Assembly (NCBI GenBank): GCA_009783305.1
Contig: WRHJ01000001.1
Location: 1-64,000 of the forward strand
Origin: Candidatus Saccharimonadota bacterium
Lineage (GTDB): Bacteria > Patescibacteriota > Saccharimonadia > Saccharimonadales > Saccharimonadaceae
Reading direction: 5' to 3'
DNA length: 64,000 nt
Positions within the stretch are counted from its first letter, which is position 1. Every line of letters begins with the position of its first letter. The translations under genes were made by a program, and so were the position numbers. A model generated the notes under the pieces. That model made no database searches. It was given only the letters and a program-made list of their open reading frames with translations, and had not been told where the DNA came from. Shown in pieces: positions 21,946 through 31,088 of this stretch.

Positions 21946-23220
21946 TTATTTTTTCCAGTTTTTGCGGGGGGAGGAGAAGAGTTTTTTGAGATTGACGCGG
22001 CTAGTGAATTCAATAGCAGTGCGGGAATAAACATAGACTGAGAATTTGATAACGAAGTAGCTGCTGATGAAAATTATGATGAGGCCAATAAAGTATTCGT
22101 TGATCGGAAGAGTGCCGAAGACGTTTCTAAACATGAGGGCAATGGGTGCGGAAGGCGGAAAATAGGAGAGGAAATAAGTCATGCTGTCGGCGCTATTGGC
22201 AGACATGAAAGAATTTATAAAGAATAATGGCAGGATGGTGAGAATGATGACGATGCCGGCAAATTGACTGGCGTCTTTGGCGGTGGGCACGAGGACGCCG
22301 ATGGTAACACAGAGCGCTGTAAATAGGAAGAAGGAGGCGAGAAGAAGAATGAGTGTGGAGAGGACAGTCCAAAAATTAAAGTCGATGACGAAATCAGACG
22401 GGATGATGTTATTGGAAAAGCCGAAGATAGTAAGAACAACGATAGGTATGATGAGTATAGCAAGTTGGATGAAGCCTAAGATGATGAGAGAAATGATTTT
22501 GCCAGTTATAAGATCACGGGGCTTAAGTGAGGTTAAAATCATTTCGGAGATGCGATTCTCTTTTTCTTCCACCATGGCGGTGGTGAGGCGATTGCCAAAG
22601 CTAACTATTAGAATATAAAAAAGGACGAGTGCGAGTCCGGGGATAATCATCCTGGATATTTCTGCGACCAGGTCTACTTCAGTATTGTCGACCGTGAAAT
22701 TAGTGGTATCGATAGTGATGACGTTAGTCACAACTGCCAGATCAGTTGGGTCTATGCGCGTGGCGGCGGAAAGCATGAGGAGGGTGCGCAGGGGCGTTTC
22801 GTAATTAGCAAAGATATTAAATGATGCGCTTTTGGCGTATATTTCGGCGGTGAGAATTTCGTCAAAATTGGCGGGGATGTAGTAGAAAACGCTGATTTCG
22901 TCATTTTTGACGGCATCAATTCCCTGCTCTTTACTGTCGAAAAGTTTGACTTCCTGTGTGGTGTTGTCGGGTTGGGGGATAACGTTGGTAGTCAGGTAGT
23001 CAGCGGCGTCATAAAGTCCGAGGTTGAGTTTTTCGGTGTCGGTACCGCCTTCGGCAGTTAAATTAGCATTGTAGCCTACGAACCCAGCGAAGGCGATATA
23101 TCCTACGAGCAGGACGGGCAGGATGAGTGCTGCAATCCAAAATGTAGGTTTTTTGAGGTTGCGGATGATTTCGAAGCGGATGACATTGCCGAGGTTGGTG
23201 TCGATGAATTTTTTAGTCAT
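21946..23220 (-). CDS. ABC-2 type transporter permease (NatB-like)
   Basis: 424 residues: an N-terminal membrane helix (ALILPVLLVGYIAFAGF), a large extracytoplasmic domain of about 130 residues, and five or six C-terminal helices including GKIISLIILGFIQLAILIIP, as in NatB/ABC-2 exporters. The start ATG 23220 has GGAG 7 nt upstream and overlaps the ATPase gene by 8 nt, so the pair is coupled. It probably exports Na+, a drug or a lipid; the substrate is unknown. Confidence 0.85.
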   Translation of the reverse strand: MTKKFIDTNLGNVIRFEIIRNLKKPTFWIAALILPVLLVGYIAFAGFVGYNANLTAEGGTDTEKLNLGLYDAADYLTTNVIPQPDNTTQEVKLFDSKEQGIDAVKNDEISVFYYIPANFDEILTAEIYAKSASFNIFANYETPLRTLLMLSAATRIDPTDLAVVTNVITIDTTNFTVDNTEVDLVAEISRMIIPGLALVLFYILIVSFGNRLTTAMVEEKENRISEMILTSLKPRDLITGKIISLIILGFIQLAILIIPIVVLTIFGFSNNIIPSDFVIDFNFWTVLSTLILLLASFFLFTALCVTIGVLVPTAKDASQFAGIVIILTILPLFFINSFMSANSADSMTYFLSYFPPSAPIALMFRNVFGTLPINEYFIGLIIIFISSYFVIKFSVYVYSRTAIEFTSRVNLKKLFSSPRKNWKK

Positions 23221-23932
23221 TTTTTTCTCCATAAACACTTACGAATATCTCATCGAGCGATTTGCCGCCGAATTCTTTCTTGATGTCGGTGATTTTGCCG
23301 TAAGCGCGGGCAACACCATCTTTAAGCAAGATGGCTCGGTCGCAAAGCCGTTCGACTTCTTCCATGTAGTGAGTGATCATAATGATGGTAGAACCTTTAT
23401 CGTGAGATTCAGCGATGATATCCATGAGGAGCTTGCGGTTGACCGGGTCAAATCCCTTAGTGGGTTCGTCGAGGATGAGGAGTTTGGGGTTGCCCATGAT
23501 AGTTAGCCCGAGCTGTACTTTTTGCTGCATGCCTGAGCTGAGCTTGCCGACTTGTTTGGTAGCGGAGTCCTGCAGATCAACACGGTTTAGGTATTTTAGG
23601 CTCCACTCTTTTGGATTCTTGAGACCTTTGAGATGGCCGAAATAGGTCATAACGTCTATGACGGTCTCTTTCATGTAGAGGCCGCGCTCTTCGGGGAGAT
23701 AGCCGACGGCGGTTTTTTCGGAGGGGACGAATTTTTGGCCGTTAATAAGAAGTTCGCCAGCGGTAGGCTGATAAAGACCAAGGAGGGCACGAATAGTGGT
23801 AGTTTTGCCGGAGCCGTTGGATCCGAGCAGCCCGAAAATTTCGCCTTGTTTGACCGTGAAGGAGAGTTCTTTGATTACTTCTTTATTGCCAAAAATCATT
23901 TGGAAATTTTTCACTTCAACAATATTGCTCAT
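23213..23932 (-). CDS. ABC transporter ATP-binding protein (NatA-like)
   Basis: 239 residues with Walker A GSNGSGKTT, Q-loop near GYLPEERGLY, signature LSSGMQQK, Walker B LLILDEPT and the switch His in MITHYMEEVE. It energises the adjacent permease. The start is ATG 23932 (MSNIVEV): a TGCTATAAT ends 7 nt upstream, making the mRNA probably leaderless; the frame extends upstream only across that promoter. Confidence 0.9.
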   Translation of the reverse strand: MSNIVEVKNFQMIFGNKEVIKELSFTVKQGEIFGLLGSNGSGKTTTIRALLGLYQPTAGELLINGQKFVPSEKTAVGYLPEERGLYMKETVIDVMTYFGHLKGLKNPKEWSLKYLNRVDLQDSATKQVGKLSSGMQQKVQLGLTIMGNPKLLILDEPTKGFDPVNRKLLMDIIAESHDKGSTIIMITHYMEEVERLCDRAILLKDGVARAYGKITDIKKEFGGKSLDEIFVSVYGEKND

Positions 23933-24010
23933 AGACTTGATTATAGCATATGGCAAAAAAGTATTACGTTGATGCTTTAAACTTATTTGCGGGTTGATTA
24001 TGTTGGGGGC

Positions 24011-26155
24011 ATGAAACGAGGTATTTTTATATTAATAACAATGGGCGTAATAGTGGGGCTGATATTGCCGTTGAAAGTCGGGGCTGAAGCGGTTTGCAAA
24101 GACGTGCAATTTATGTTTGCTCGAGGCTCTGGGTCAATCTACGGTGATAGCAGCGAGTGGCGAAGTTTAAAGTCAGAGATTTCAAAGCAAATGGATGGGT
24201 TGAGGGCAAGCTATGGTGTTTATGAAGTGAATTATCCGGCAGTAGAAGTGAATTTTTGGAACGCAGCCGTGATTTTAATTACAGCTGGAAATGCTTTCGA
24301 GTTTAATCTGAGTGTGACTTTGGGGGTGATGGATGTGACGAGGTTTTATAACGAGCAGACGGCGAAATGTGAACAGACTAAGTTTGTGCTGGTGGGTTAT
24401 TCGCAGGGAGCCAGAGTGATAGCGAGGGCGCTTGATAGTTTGGACGCGCAGAGGGTTTTATACGTAGCAACGTTGGGTGATCCGGACTTGTACTTGCCTG
24501 AAGGTGTGGGATTGAATCCGCCGGCATGTCGAGGAGAGAGACTGTCGGCGTACAGGATATATGCGCCAAACTGTAATACGAAAAATGGCATATTAGGTGC
24601 GCGTGATCCTTATGAAGTATCTGGTTATACTGGCAAGTTTGGACTATGGTGCAGCGACGATGATTTGATTTGCGGAGGTTCTAGAAATTTATTTGTGAAT
24701 AGCGGTCATACGAAATATGGCGGTGATGGACATATTGGGTCGGCGGTGCGGGAGGCGGTTTTGAGGATCAGAAAAGAAATTTTGGGACAAAATGTAGTTA
24801 TAAAGACAGGTAGCCAGACGGCGATGGACACGGCGATATTGATTGATTCAACTGGGTCAATGGCGAGTTATATTGCTAAATACAAAGCAGAGGCGATGAG
24901 ATTGGCGAGATTGACATTAAGCAGCGGAGGTAGAGTAGCGCTGTATGAATACCGCGATTTAAATGATCCATTTGATCTAAATCAATTATGTGATTTTAGT
25001 TGTTCGCTTTTGGAGTTTGAGCAAAAATTAAATGCGATCCGTACTGCCGGTGGAGGTGATGAACCGGAAAGCTTGCTAAGTGCTGCTTTAGGGGTATTGA
25101 ATAGTCTGAAATGGAAAAAGGGGGCGACAAAGTCGATTATTGCGTTAACGGATGCAACATATCATGCGCCGGATCTGGATGGGACGACGATAGCGCAGGT
25201 AGCAAAACGCAGCCTGGAAATTGATCCAGTGAATATTTATGTGGTGACAGAAGAGTACAACAGGGAGGCTTACGATGAGTTGACCAGACTAACGGGAGGC
25301 AAGGTTTTTGGTATAGGCGAGATGGGTATGGCGACGGATTACATAGTGTCGCGGCCGGTGGCAATATTGCCGTTTGAGAAATATTATGGCGGAACAGGAG
25401 AATTGTTTTATTTTGATGCGAGCGCAAGTTATGGTGTGGGGTCGGAGATAGTTCGTTTTGAGTGGGACTTAGATGGCGATGGCGTGTTTGAACTAGAAAC
25501 GTCTGAATCGTTTATAAGTACTAAATTTTGGGTAGAAGGAGAAAGGTTCGTAGTGGTAAAAGCGGTAGCTGAAGACGGGGGGTTTAGCACAATGTCGGCT
25601 TTAGTTATAGTTGAAGATAATAAAACAGAAAATATTAATAGGCTAGAACTGGAAGGTTTGAAAGTGGAAAAAGCTTCGAGTGATGAAGCGATTATAAGTT
25701 GGGAGTCAACGGATAATGTAGTATATGTTTTGGCGGCGGTGAACGATGTGCCATTGGGGTATGTGCTTAGCGAAGCGGGCGAAGTGCGGATTAACGGTTT
25801 GGATTTTAATCACGAGATTAAATTTACGTTGACTGGGATGGATGCAGAATTTAATTTAGGCGAGAGCTCTGAAGTGTTATTGTTGGTTGAGAAAAGTGTG
25901 AAACAGCCAATTTCGGTGAAGGATGTTATGGAGGATGATCTTGAACTTACGAAAATGGCGGATGCGCAAAGTCCGATAACCAAGGCAAGTACGGATTTAA
26001 ACTTGATGCTACCGAGCACGGGGTCAGCGTTAGCCAATCCGGTGCAGTCGTCTTTGTGGGCGCTAGGTTTAAGTCTTACAGGAATTGGAGTTGTAATTTA
26101 TTTGTTGAAGCGGAAGCGGAGGGCATCTAACGGGTTGAGCGGTGGAAAGCGATGA
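24011..26155 (+). CDS. Wall-anchored cutinase/vWA/PKD protein with LPSTG sorting signal
   Basis: 714 residues. Signal peptide (MKRGIFILITMGVIVGLILP). Cutinase-type alpha/beta-hydrolase domain, about 30-260, with nucleophile GYSQGA and the late SGHTKYGGDGH. Von Willebrand A domain, about 275-440, with the MIDAS DSTGS (residues near 282). PKD-like domain near 465-540 (FDASASYGVGS, WDLDGDGVF), then a fibronectin-like stretch. The C-terminus is LPSTG (about 674), a hydrophobic helix and a basic tail: a sortase substrate. It combines an esterase with an adhesion module, plausibly for contact with a host envelope (CPR cells are often episymbionts). ATG 24011 is chosen because the signal peptide begins there. 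Confidence 0.85.
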   Translation: MKRGIFILITMGVIVGLILPLKVGAEAVCKDVQFMFARGSGSIYGDSSEWRSLKSEISKQMDGLRASYGVYEVNYPAVEVNFWNAAVILITAGNAFEFNLSVTLGVMDVTRFYNEQTAKCEQTKFVLVGYSQGARVIARALDSLDAQRVLYVATLGDPDLYLPEGVGLNPPACRGERLSAYRIYAPNCNTKNGILGARDPYEVSGYTGKFGLWCSDDDLICGGSRNLFVNSGHTKYGGDGHIGSAVREAVLRIRKEILGQNVVIKTGSQTAMDTAILIDSTGSMASYIAKYKAEAMRLARLTLSSGGRVALYEYRDLNDPFDLNQLCDFSCSLLEFEQKLNAIRTAGGGDEPESLLSAALGVLNSLKWKKGATKSIIALTDATYHAPDLDGTTIAQVAKRSLEIDPVNIYVVTEEYNREAYDELTRLTGGKVFGIGEMGMATDYIVSRPVAILPFEKYYGGTGELFYFDASASYGVGSEIVRFEWDLDGDGVFELETSESFISTKFWVEGERFVVVKAVAEDGGFSTMSALVIVEDNKTENINRLELEGLKVEKASSDEAIISWESTDNVVYVLAAVNDVPLGYVLSEAGEVRINGLDFNHEIKFTLTGMDAEFNLGESSEVLLLVEKSVKQPISVKDVMEDDLELTKMADAQSPITKASTDLNLMLPSTGSALANPVQSSLWALGLSLTGIGVVIYLLKRKRRASNGLSGGKR

Positions 26156-26684
26156 CACATGCGCCAAGAGCAAAGAGGGCGATGACGAGGGTGGTGCATG
26201 TAGATACGCGGATATATTCCTCAGTTTTAGGATAGGCGTTGGCGTTAAAGTAAGCCTCATCGAAGCCAGCGTTTATGAGGAAGCCAAATTTTGTTTCTTT
26301 GGCATAGGCGCTGTAAAAATATTCGTGGTCTTCTTTGCCAGCAAGGATTTCGGTAGAATCTAGCGGGGTGGCCCAAAAATGACGATGGCCGTCGTTCCAG
26401 GTAGCATTATCGACCATTTGAAGGGCAAGGGTTTTGGTGGTTGCAGAATAGTCGGCTTCATAAAGTGTGTCGATGTTGCCGGCTAGGACTTCGAGTGCGG
26501 TTCGGAGTTCGTAATCAAAAGAAATCCTCATCTCATCGCGGACGGTGCGCAGGATAATGAGATTGCTGACAAGAGAGAAAATGGCGATGATAAAAATAAG
26601 TAAGATCGCGAAAAATTTAGGGCCAATAGATTTTGGTTTGCCTGTATAAGTTTTAGTTTTTTTGACTTTGGTAGTTTTTACCAT
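26127..26684 (-). CDS. Membrane protein with two helices and an external loop
   Basis: 185 residues: a very basic N-terminus (KTTKVKKTKTYTGKPKS), helix about 25-46, an external domain of about 110 residues (acidic, aromatic, with HRHFWATP), a second helix about 158-178 and a short tail. The layout resembles sensor modules, but no signalling domain follows. Its 3' end overlaps the convergent cutinase gene by 29 bp. Function unknown. Confidence 0.6.
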   Translation of the reverse strand: MVKTTKVKKTKTYTGKPKSIGPKFFAILLIFIIAIFSLVSNLIILRTVRDEMRISFDYELRTALEVLAGNIDTLYEADYSATTKTLALQMVDNATWNDGHRHFWATPLDSTEILAGKEDHEYFYSAYAKETKFGFLINAGFDEAYFNANAYPKTEEYIRVSTCTTLVIALFALGACVIAFHRSTR

Positions 26685-26737
26685 ATATGTGATTCCTATT
26701 TAGATATCTATATGATACCATAAGCGGTTTAAAAACA

Positions 26738-26768
26738 AAAAACGATCAATGTGTGATTGATCGTTTTT
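26738..26768 (-). terminator. Intrinsic terminator
   Basis: AAAAACGATCAAT / ATTGATCGTTTTT with a GTGTG loop, after the 84-aa gene; the structure is symmetric and could act in both directions. Confidence 0.85.
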
Positions 26769-26782
26769 CGAACGGTACTCTC

Positions 26783-27037
26783 CTAAGGTGTGAGGGTCCA
26801 GGCGAGCGACGTGCTGTCGAACTCTAGGCGGTAGCTGTTGCGGCCAGCTAGACAGTCAAAAATGTGTTTGGCAGTGCCGCCGACGAATTTGACGTGAGCG
26901 CGGAGAAGTTCAGTGACTTCTACTTCCCTGCCGGTGGCCCGCTTGAAACTAAGCGGTTGGCAAGGGGTCTGGCTGTAATTAAACAGAGCCATGACCTGCA
27001 CCCGTTCGGTTTGATCATTTTTGTTAATGTTATTCAT
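26783..27037 (-). CDS. Hypothetical 84-aa protein
   Basis: A short soluble protein with regular alternation (REVEVTELLRAHVKFVGGTAKHIFD, YRLEFDSTSLAW) and no recognised family. GGAGACG upstream of ATG 27037 may be the ribosome binding site, and a terminator follows the stop. Both flanking signals support a real single-gene unit. Confidence 0.5.
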   Translation of the reverse strand: MNNINKNDQTERVQVMALFNYSQTPCQPLSFKRATGREVEVTELLRAHVKFVGGTAKHIFDCLAGRNSYRLEFDSTSLAWTLTP

Positions 27038-27247
27038 AAATGCGTCTCCAGTTAGATTTTGTTGGAGTCATTTATGTGAGCCGTTGGTTTATTTTTTCCT
27101 TGGCTCGATGCCGGCCAAACAATGACAAGTTTGATCCGACGTTTGGGGCAATCGCTAGTGACCGAAGTATGGCGATGCATATGTATTATATGGGCATAAA
27201 GATGCTTATGGCTAGTCTTGAAGTTGTGATTTTTGGTGTAATAGTGC

Positions 27248-27253
27248 TAGAAT
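27248..27253 (+). promoter_or_regulatory. Extended -10 box of the dCMP deaminase gene
   Basis: TGCTAGAAT, 20 nt before ATG 27274; leaves a short leader with GGAGG. The 236-bp gap 27038-27273 otherwise shows nothing convincing. Confidence 0.5.
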
Positions 27254-27273
27254 TTTAAGAAATGGAGGTTATT

Positions 27274-27741
27274 ATGAAGAAAATGAAGTCGACTCGACCG
27301 AGTTGGGATGAATATTGGTTGAATATTATGGATGCAGTGGGACAACGGGCGACTTGTCCGCGGGGCAAGTTTGGCTGTGTGATCGTGAAGGATAACGTGA
27401 TTTTATCAACAGGATATGTGGGTGCGCCGAAGGGGGCGCCACAGTGCGATGAAATTGGATGTTTGATGAAAGAAGTAAAACATGGAGATGGGCATGTCAG
27501 CGAACATTGCAAGCGAACCGTGCATGCTGAAGCCAATGCAATTTTGCAGGCGGCAAAAAATGGCGTAAGGATTGCCGAGGGGACGTTATATTGCGGCATG
27601 TGCCCGTGCAGAGATTGCGCGATGTTAATCGTGAATTCCGGGATTAAACGAGTGATTGTGCGCAAGGATTATCATGAAAGCGCCGATACGAAGCAGATGT
27701 TTGATGATGCTGGAGTGAGCTTAACTATTCTCGGAAGTTAA
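27274..27741 (+). CDS. Deoxycytidylate (dCMP) deaminase
   Basis: 155 residues. It deaminates dCMP to dUMP, the substrate of thymidylate synthase. Zinc site visible: HAEAN (His/Glu) and CPCRDC (two Cys); the N-terminal SWDEYWLNIMDAVGQRATCPRGKFGCVIV region and GAPKGAPQCDEIGC are typical. GGAGG 7 nt before ATG 27274 sets the start (two upstream codons in frame are less likely). Next to ung, tmk and tdk, it completes a pyrimidine nucleotide group. Confidence 0.92.
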   Translation: MKKMKSTRPSWDEYWLNIMDAVGQRATCPRGKFGCVIVKDNVILSTGYVGAPKGAPQCDEIGCLMKEVKHGDGHVSEHCKRTVHAEANAILQAAKNGVRIAEGTLYCGMCPCRDCAMLIVNSGIKRVIVRKDYHESADTKQMFDDAGVSLTILGS

Positions 27742-27744
27742 CTC

Positions 27745-28392
27745 CTACCAGTCGATTTCTGGCAGGCCCCAATCTTTTAATTGCTGATTGGTTTTGCTGA
27801 AATGTTTGCAGCCGAAGAAACCGGCGTTAGCCGAAAATGGTGAAGGGTGAGCTGCTTCCAAGATGAGATGCTTTTGCTGGTTGATGAGTGGTTTTTTAGT
27901 TTTGGCATCTCGGCCCCAAAGGATGAAAACGAGATGTGGACAGGCTTCATTGAGGTGTCTGATGATATTTTCGGTGAATTGTTCCCAGCCGTAGCCGCGA
28001 TGGCTGCCGGCGCGGTGAGCTTCGACGGTCAGCGTATTATTGAGCAGCAGTACGCCCTGCTCTGCCCAGCGTTGCAAATTACCGTTGGTTGGTAAAGGGC
28101 TGCCGAGATCATCGTGGATTTCTTTGAAGATATTTTGAAGTGAAGGTGGAGATTGGACTTCCGGTCGGACGGAAAAGGCCAAGCCATGAGCTTGGCGCGG
28201 GCCATGATAAGGATCTTGGCCAATGATGACAACTTTTATATTTTCGAGATCGGTGGTAAAAGCGGAGAAAACTTGAGTTTTGGGCGGGTAGATGGTTTTG
28301 GATGAGTATGCATTGGTGAGAAATTTGGATAGCTCCTTGAAATAAGGAGTTTCGAACTGCTCTTGCAGTATTGGTTTCCAGGATGGATGCAT
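27745..28392 (-). CDS. ung: Uracil-DNA glycosylase, family 1
   Basis: 215 residues. Removes uracil from DNA. Catalytic water-activating motif VVIIGQDPYHGP (about residues 56-67), LLLNNTLTVE, FILWGRDAK and the HPSPFSA DNA-intercalation loop are all present. It is the third gene of a tdk-tmk-ung run on the - strand. Confidence 0.95.
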   Translation of the reverse strand: MHPSWKPILQEQFETPYFKELSKFLTNAYSSKTIYPPKTQVFSAFTTDLENIKVVIIGQDPYHGPRQAHGLAFSVRPEVQSPPSLQNIFKEIHDDLGSPLPTNGNLQRWAEQGVLLLNNTLTVEAHRAGSHRGYGWEQFTENIIRHLNEACPHLVFILWGRDAKTKKPLINQQKHLILEAAHPSPFSANAGFFGCKHFSKTNQQLKDWGLPEIDW

Positions 28393-28394
28393 AG

Positions 28395-29015
28395 CTAGAG
28401 ACCAAATAGTTTAATAATTTGCTTGTGGACTTCGGCCGGAGATGGAGAGGCGTCGAGCGTGGGGATTTGGAGGTCACGAGCAATGCGGAGATAGGAACGA
28501 GTGACGCGTTCTTGGAAATCGTCTGGTTTGGATTCGAACGTGTCGGTGGCCACATTGAGAGCGCGAGCAGATTGGCGGGCTTTTCTGGTATCATCTTCTA
28601 AAGTAAGAATAACGACATGATCTGGACGGAGATAGTGTTTGGGCAGGTAACGCTGGGTAGTGATTTTGATCAGTTTTAATGAGAGTTTTTGGCCGTAACC
28701 TTGATAGGCAAGAGTGGAGTACCAGTTGCGAGCGGAAATAACTATGCCATCGCGCTTTAGGCATGGTTCGGCCAGTTTTTTCCAGAGCTCTAGTCGGGCG
28801 GCTGTGAATAACAAGATATTAGTTTTGGGCTGGAGGCGATAGGATTTAGTTTTGATAAGTCGGCGCAAAGCGGAGGCGGATGGCAGGTTGCCGTCGGGCT
28901 CATGGATAGTGACGACTTCCCTGCCTTGTTTGCGGAAATATTTGGCAAGCAATTCGACTTGGGTGGATTTGCCAGTTGCATCTTGTCCTTCGATGACGAT
29001 ATATTGACCGCTCAT
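28395..29015 (-). CDS. tmk: Thymidylate kinase
   Basis: 206 residues. Phosphorylates dTMP. P-loop EGQDATGKST near residue 9, DR-like motif region (ISARNWYSTLAYQG, where DRY is ARN), and a LID segment rich in Arg/Lys (DDTRKARQSAR). The replacement of the DR(Y/H) motif by ARN is atypical. Overlaps tdk by 4 nt. Confidence 0.88.
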   Translation of the reverse strand: MSGQYIVIEGQDATGKSTQVELLAKYFRKQGREVVTIHEPDGNLPSASALRRLIKTKSYRLQPKTNILLFTAARLELWKKLAEPCLKRDGIVISARNWYSTLAYQGYGQKLSLKLIKITTQRYLPKHYLRPDHVVILTLEDDTRKARQSARALNVATDTFESKPDDFQERVTRSYLRIARDLQIPTLDASPSPAEVHKQIIKLFGL

Positions 29016-29605
29016 TTTTTTACTCCCTTTGCGTATTCATAATAGCATTTTGGGCAGAGAGCGCGGTAGACGATTTCGGTGGAGCCGTCGTCGATTAGGA
29101 TATCGGGGCCTTCGGTGACTAGTTTGCCGTTTAAGAAGCGCGATTGACGGGTGGCCTTGCGTCCGCAGTCGCAAATGGTTTTGATTTCTTCGATGTCGTG
29201 GGCAATTTGCAGAAGTCTGGTAGCACCTTCGAAGCCACCATCGGTTTGGCGGAAATTGAGGCGAAGGCTATAGGCCATAACTGGTATGCCGAGATTGATA
29301 ACAATTTCATTAAGTTGGTCGGCTTGGGCCGGGGTGAGGAATTGAGCCTCGTCTATCAATACGCAGTCGACATGTGCGAATTGCTGCTTGACGATTTTAA
29401 AGAGATTTGCGGTGCGAGAAAAGCAAAGGTCGGTGTCAATTTCCGGTCCGATGCGGGTAAGTAATTTTGTGCCATTTTTCGTATCGGTGGAAGGTTTCAT
29501 GATACAGACTTTGTGGCCGCGTTCTTTGTAATTGAAGGCCACTTGGATGAGCTGCATAGTTTTACCACATCCCATTGCGCCGTAACGAAGATATAATTTA
29601 CTCAT
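29012..29605 (-). CDS. tdk: Thymidine kinase
   Basis: 197 residues of the type II thymidine kinase family: P-loop GAMGCGKTMQ, VDCVLIDEAQFL with the catalytic Glu, LRLNFRQTDGGFEGA lasso region, and a zinc ribbon of which CDCGRK and CPKCYY are seen. Salvages thymidine. It is preceded by a hairpin GGGAGC/GCTCCC (about 29608-29627), the remnant 3' end of hisS or a leader structure. Confidence 0.93.
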   Translation of the reverse strand: MSKLYLRYGAMGCGKTMQLIQVAFNYKERGHKVCIMKPSTDTKNGTKLLTRIGPEIDTDLCFSRTANLFKIVKQQFAHVDCVLIDEAQFLTPAQADQLNEIVINLGIPVMAYSLRLNFRQTDGGFEGATRLLQIAHDIEEIKTICDCGRKATRQSRFLNGKLVTEGPDILIDDGSTEIVYRALCPKCYYEYAKGVKK

Positions 29606-29655
29606 GTAACTTTAATGGGAGCACTTAGCTCCCACACCTCCTCTTTTGTAATTTA

Positions 29656-30951
29656 TTATATTACGAGAGGAGAAGTTGTGCCAGTTTCTAGGTCTTTGAT
29701 TTCGATAGTTCCAGAGTTGACTTCATTTTCGCCGATGATAATAGCATTTTTGGCGATATGAGAGGCATAAGTTAATTTGTCGCCGAGTTTTTTATCGGTC
29801 AAAACTACGTCGACGGATTTGTCTTTTGTCCGTAATTTATTAGCAAGATCGAGGGCGAAGGTGTGTTCATTGTCTGTAATGGGTATGATGGCTACATCGA
29901 TGGGTTTTTCGGAATTAGTCCTAAGAAGTTCGTGTTGGTTAAGGATGTAGAACAGGCGGGTGAGGCCGATACTAACGCCAACTCCGGGGAGTTTTTGATC
30001 GGTGAAGTTGTTGGCGAGATTGTCGTAGCGTCCGCCGCCAGCAATGGAGCCAATGGCGCGGTACTCTGGCAAGAAGATTTCGACGACGGTGCTATTGTAA
30101 TAGTCGAGGCCGCGGACAATCATAAAGTCGATGGTAGCCTGTCGTCCTAGACCGCTTTGTTTAAGCAGTTCGTAAACAGTGCGAAGTTCGGATAGGCCTT
30201 CTTGAAAGTTATCGATGTCGTCGATAATGGACTGCAGAGATGCTTCTACGTCATCTGGAGTGCCGTGAGTGTTGATAAATGTTGTAATTTTTACAACATT
30301 ATCTTCCGGGATGCCGAGATCGTAAAGAGCTTGCGTAGTTTGCTCAGGAGGAATTTTTTCGGCATGATCAATGATATTGAATATGGCAGTGGCTTTGTCG
30401 GATAGGCCAAGTATTTCTATAAAATTGGTAAGGATTTTGCGGTTGCTAATGCGAATTTGCATTTCGGGGAGATCGAAAGTTTTGAGAGCTTCATAGACGG
30501 CGGCAATAACTTTGGCGTCGTAGGCGACAGGTAGTTCGCCTCTGCCGATGATGTCAACGTCGCATTGATAAAATTCGCGGAACCGGCCTTTTTGGGCGCG
30601 TTCGCCGCGGAAGTTACGACCGATTTGAGTGACGTGAAACGGAAAGGTGAGGTCATTTTCGTGCTGCACTACATAGCGGGCTAGTGGTACAGTGTGATCA
30701 AAGCGGAGAGCCTGGTCAGCATCGTCGGCGGATTCGTCGGTTTTAATGACTTTGTAAATTTGCTTTTCGGTGTCGCCGCCGGCTTTGCTGAATAAGATTT
30801 CGGTGCGGTCGATAATGGGGGTTTCAATGTTCATGAAACCGTGATGGCGATATACATCCTCAATGGATTTCTTGAGTTTGTTAAAAACGGCTTGCTCGGC
30901 TGGCAACAGCTCTTGCATACCGGAGAGTGGGGATGTATTAATTTTTTTCAT
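29656..30951 (-). CDS. hisS: Histidyl-tRNA synthetase
   Basis: 431 residues of class II synthetase: GMQELLPAE, motif 1 region, motif 2 FRGERAQKGRFREFYQCDVD, the histidine A motif region GLDYYNSTVVEIF, and motif 3 SIAGGGRYDNL...GVGVSIGLTRL. A C-terminal anticodon-binding domain follows. TACACT ends 6 nt before ATG 30951, so the mRNA is probably leaderless. The 23-bp palindrome at 30278-30300 lies inside the gene. Confidence 0.95.
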   Translation of the reverse strand: MKKINTSPLSGMQELLPAEQAVFNKLKKSIEDVYRHHGFMNIETPIIDRTEILFSKAGGDTEKQIYKVIKTDESADDADQALRFDHTVPLARYVVQHENDLTFPFHVTQIGRNFRGERAQKGRFREFYQCDVDIIGRGELPVAYDAKVIAAVYEALKTFDLPEMQIRISNRKILTNFIEILGLSDKATAIFNIIDHAEKIPPEQTTQALYDLGIPEDNVVKITTFINTHGTPDDVEASLQSIIDDIDNFQEGLSELRTVYELLKQSGLGRQATIDFMIVRGLDYYNSTVVEIFLPEYRAIGSIAGGGRYDNLANNFTDQKLPGVGVSIGLTRLFYILNQHELLRTNSEKPIDVAIIPITDNEHTFALDLANKLRTKDKSVDVVLTDKKLGDKLTYASHIAKNAIIIGENEVNSGTIEIKDLETGTTSPLVI

Positions 30952-30984
30952 ACTGTAAGTGTAGCATGCCCGGTGGTGATGTGG

Positions 30985-30990
30985 TATACT
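30985..30990 (+). promoter_or_regulatory. -10 box of tRNA-Phe
   Basis: TGGTATACT, 11 nt before the tRNA 5' end; divergent from hisS. Confidence 0.65.
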
Positions 30991-31001
30991 TTGGCGTGTG
31001 T

Positions 31002-31077
31002 GGCTCTGTAGCTCAGTTGGTAGAGCAGAGGCCTGAAGAGCCTTGTGTCACTGGTTCAAGTCCAGTCGGAGCCACCA
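31002..31077 (+). tRNA. tRNA-Phe(GAA)
   Basis: 76 nt with encoded CCA: acceptor GGCTCTG/CGGAGCC, D-arm GCTC...GAGC, anticodon arm GAGGC-CTGAAGA-GCCTT, T-arm CTGGTTCAAGTCCAG. Confidence 0.95.
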
Positions 31078-31088
31078 TTTTTGTTGAT

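Noticed and set aside
27040..27258. 72-codon ORF between 27.04 and 27.26 kb
   Set aside because: No ribosome binding site, and it covers the promoter of the dCMP deaminase gene.
27100..27260. dif site at an apparent switch in gene direction near 27.7 kb
   Set aside because: ATGTATTATATG near 27180 is too weak a match to XerC/XerD arms, and the base skew does not change sign here.
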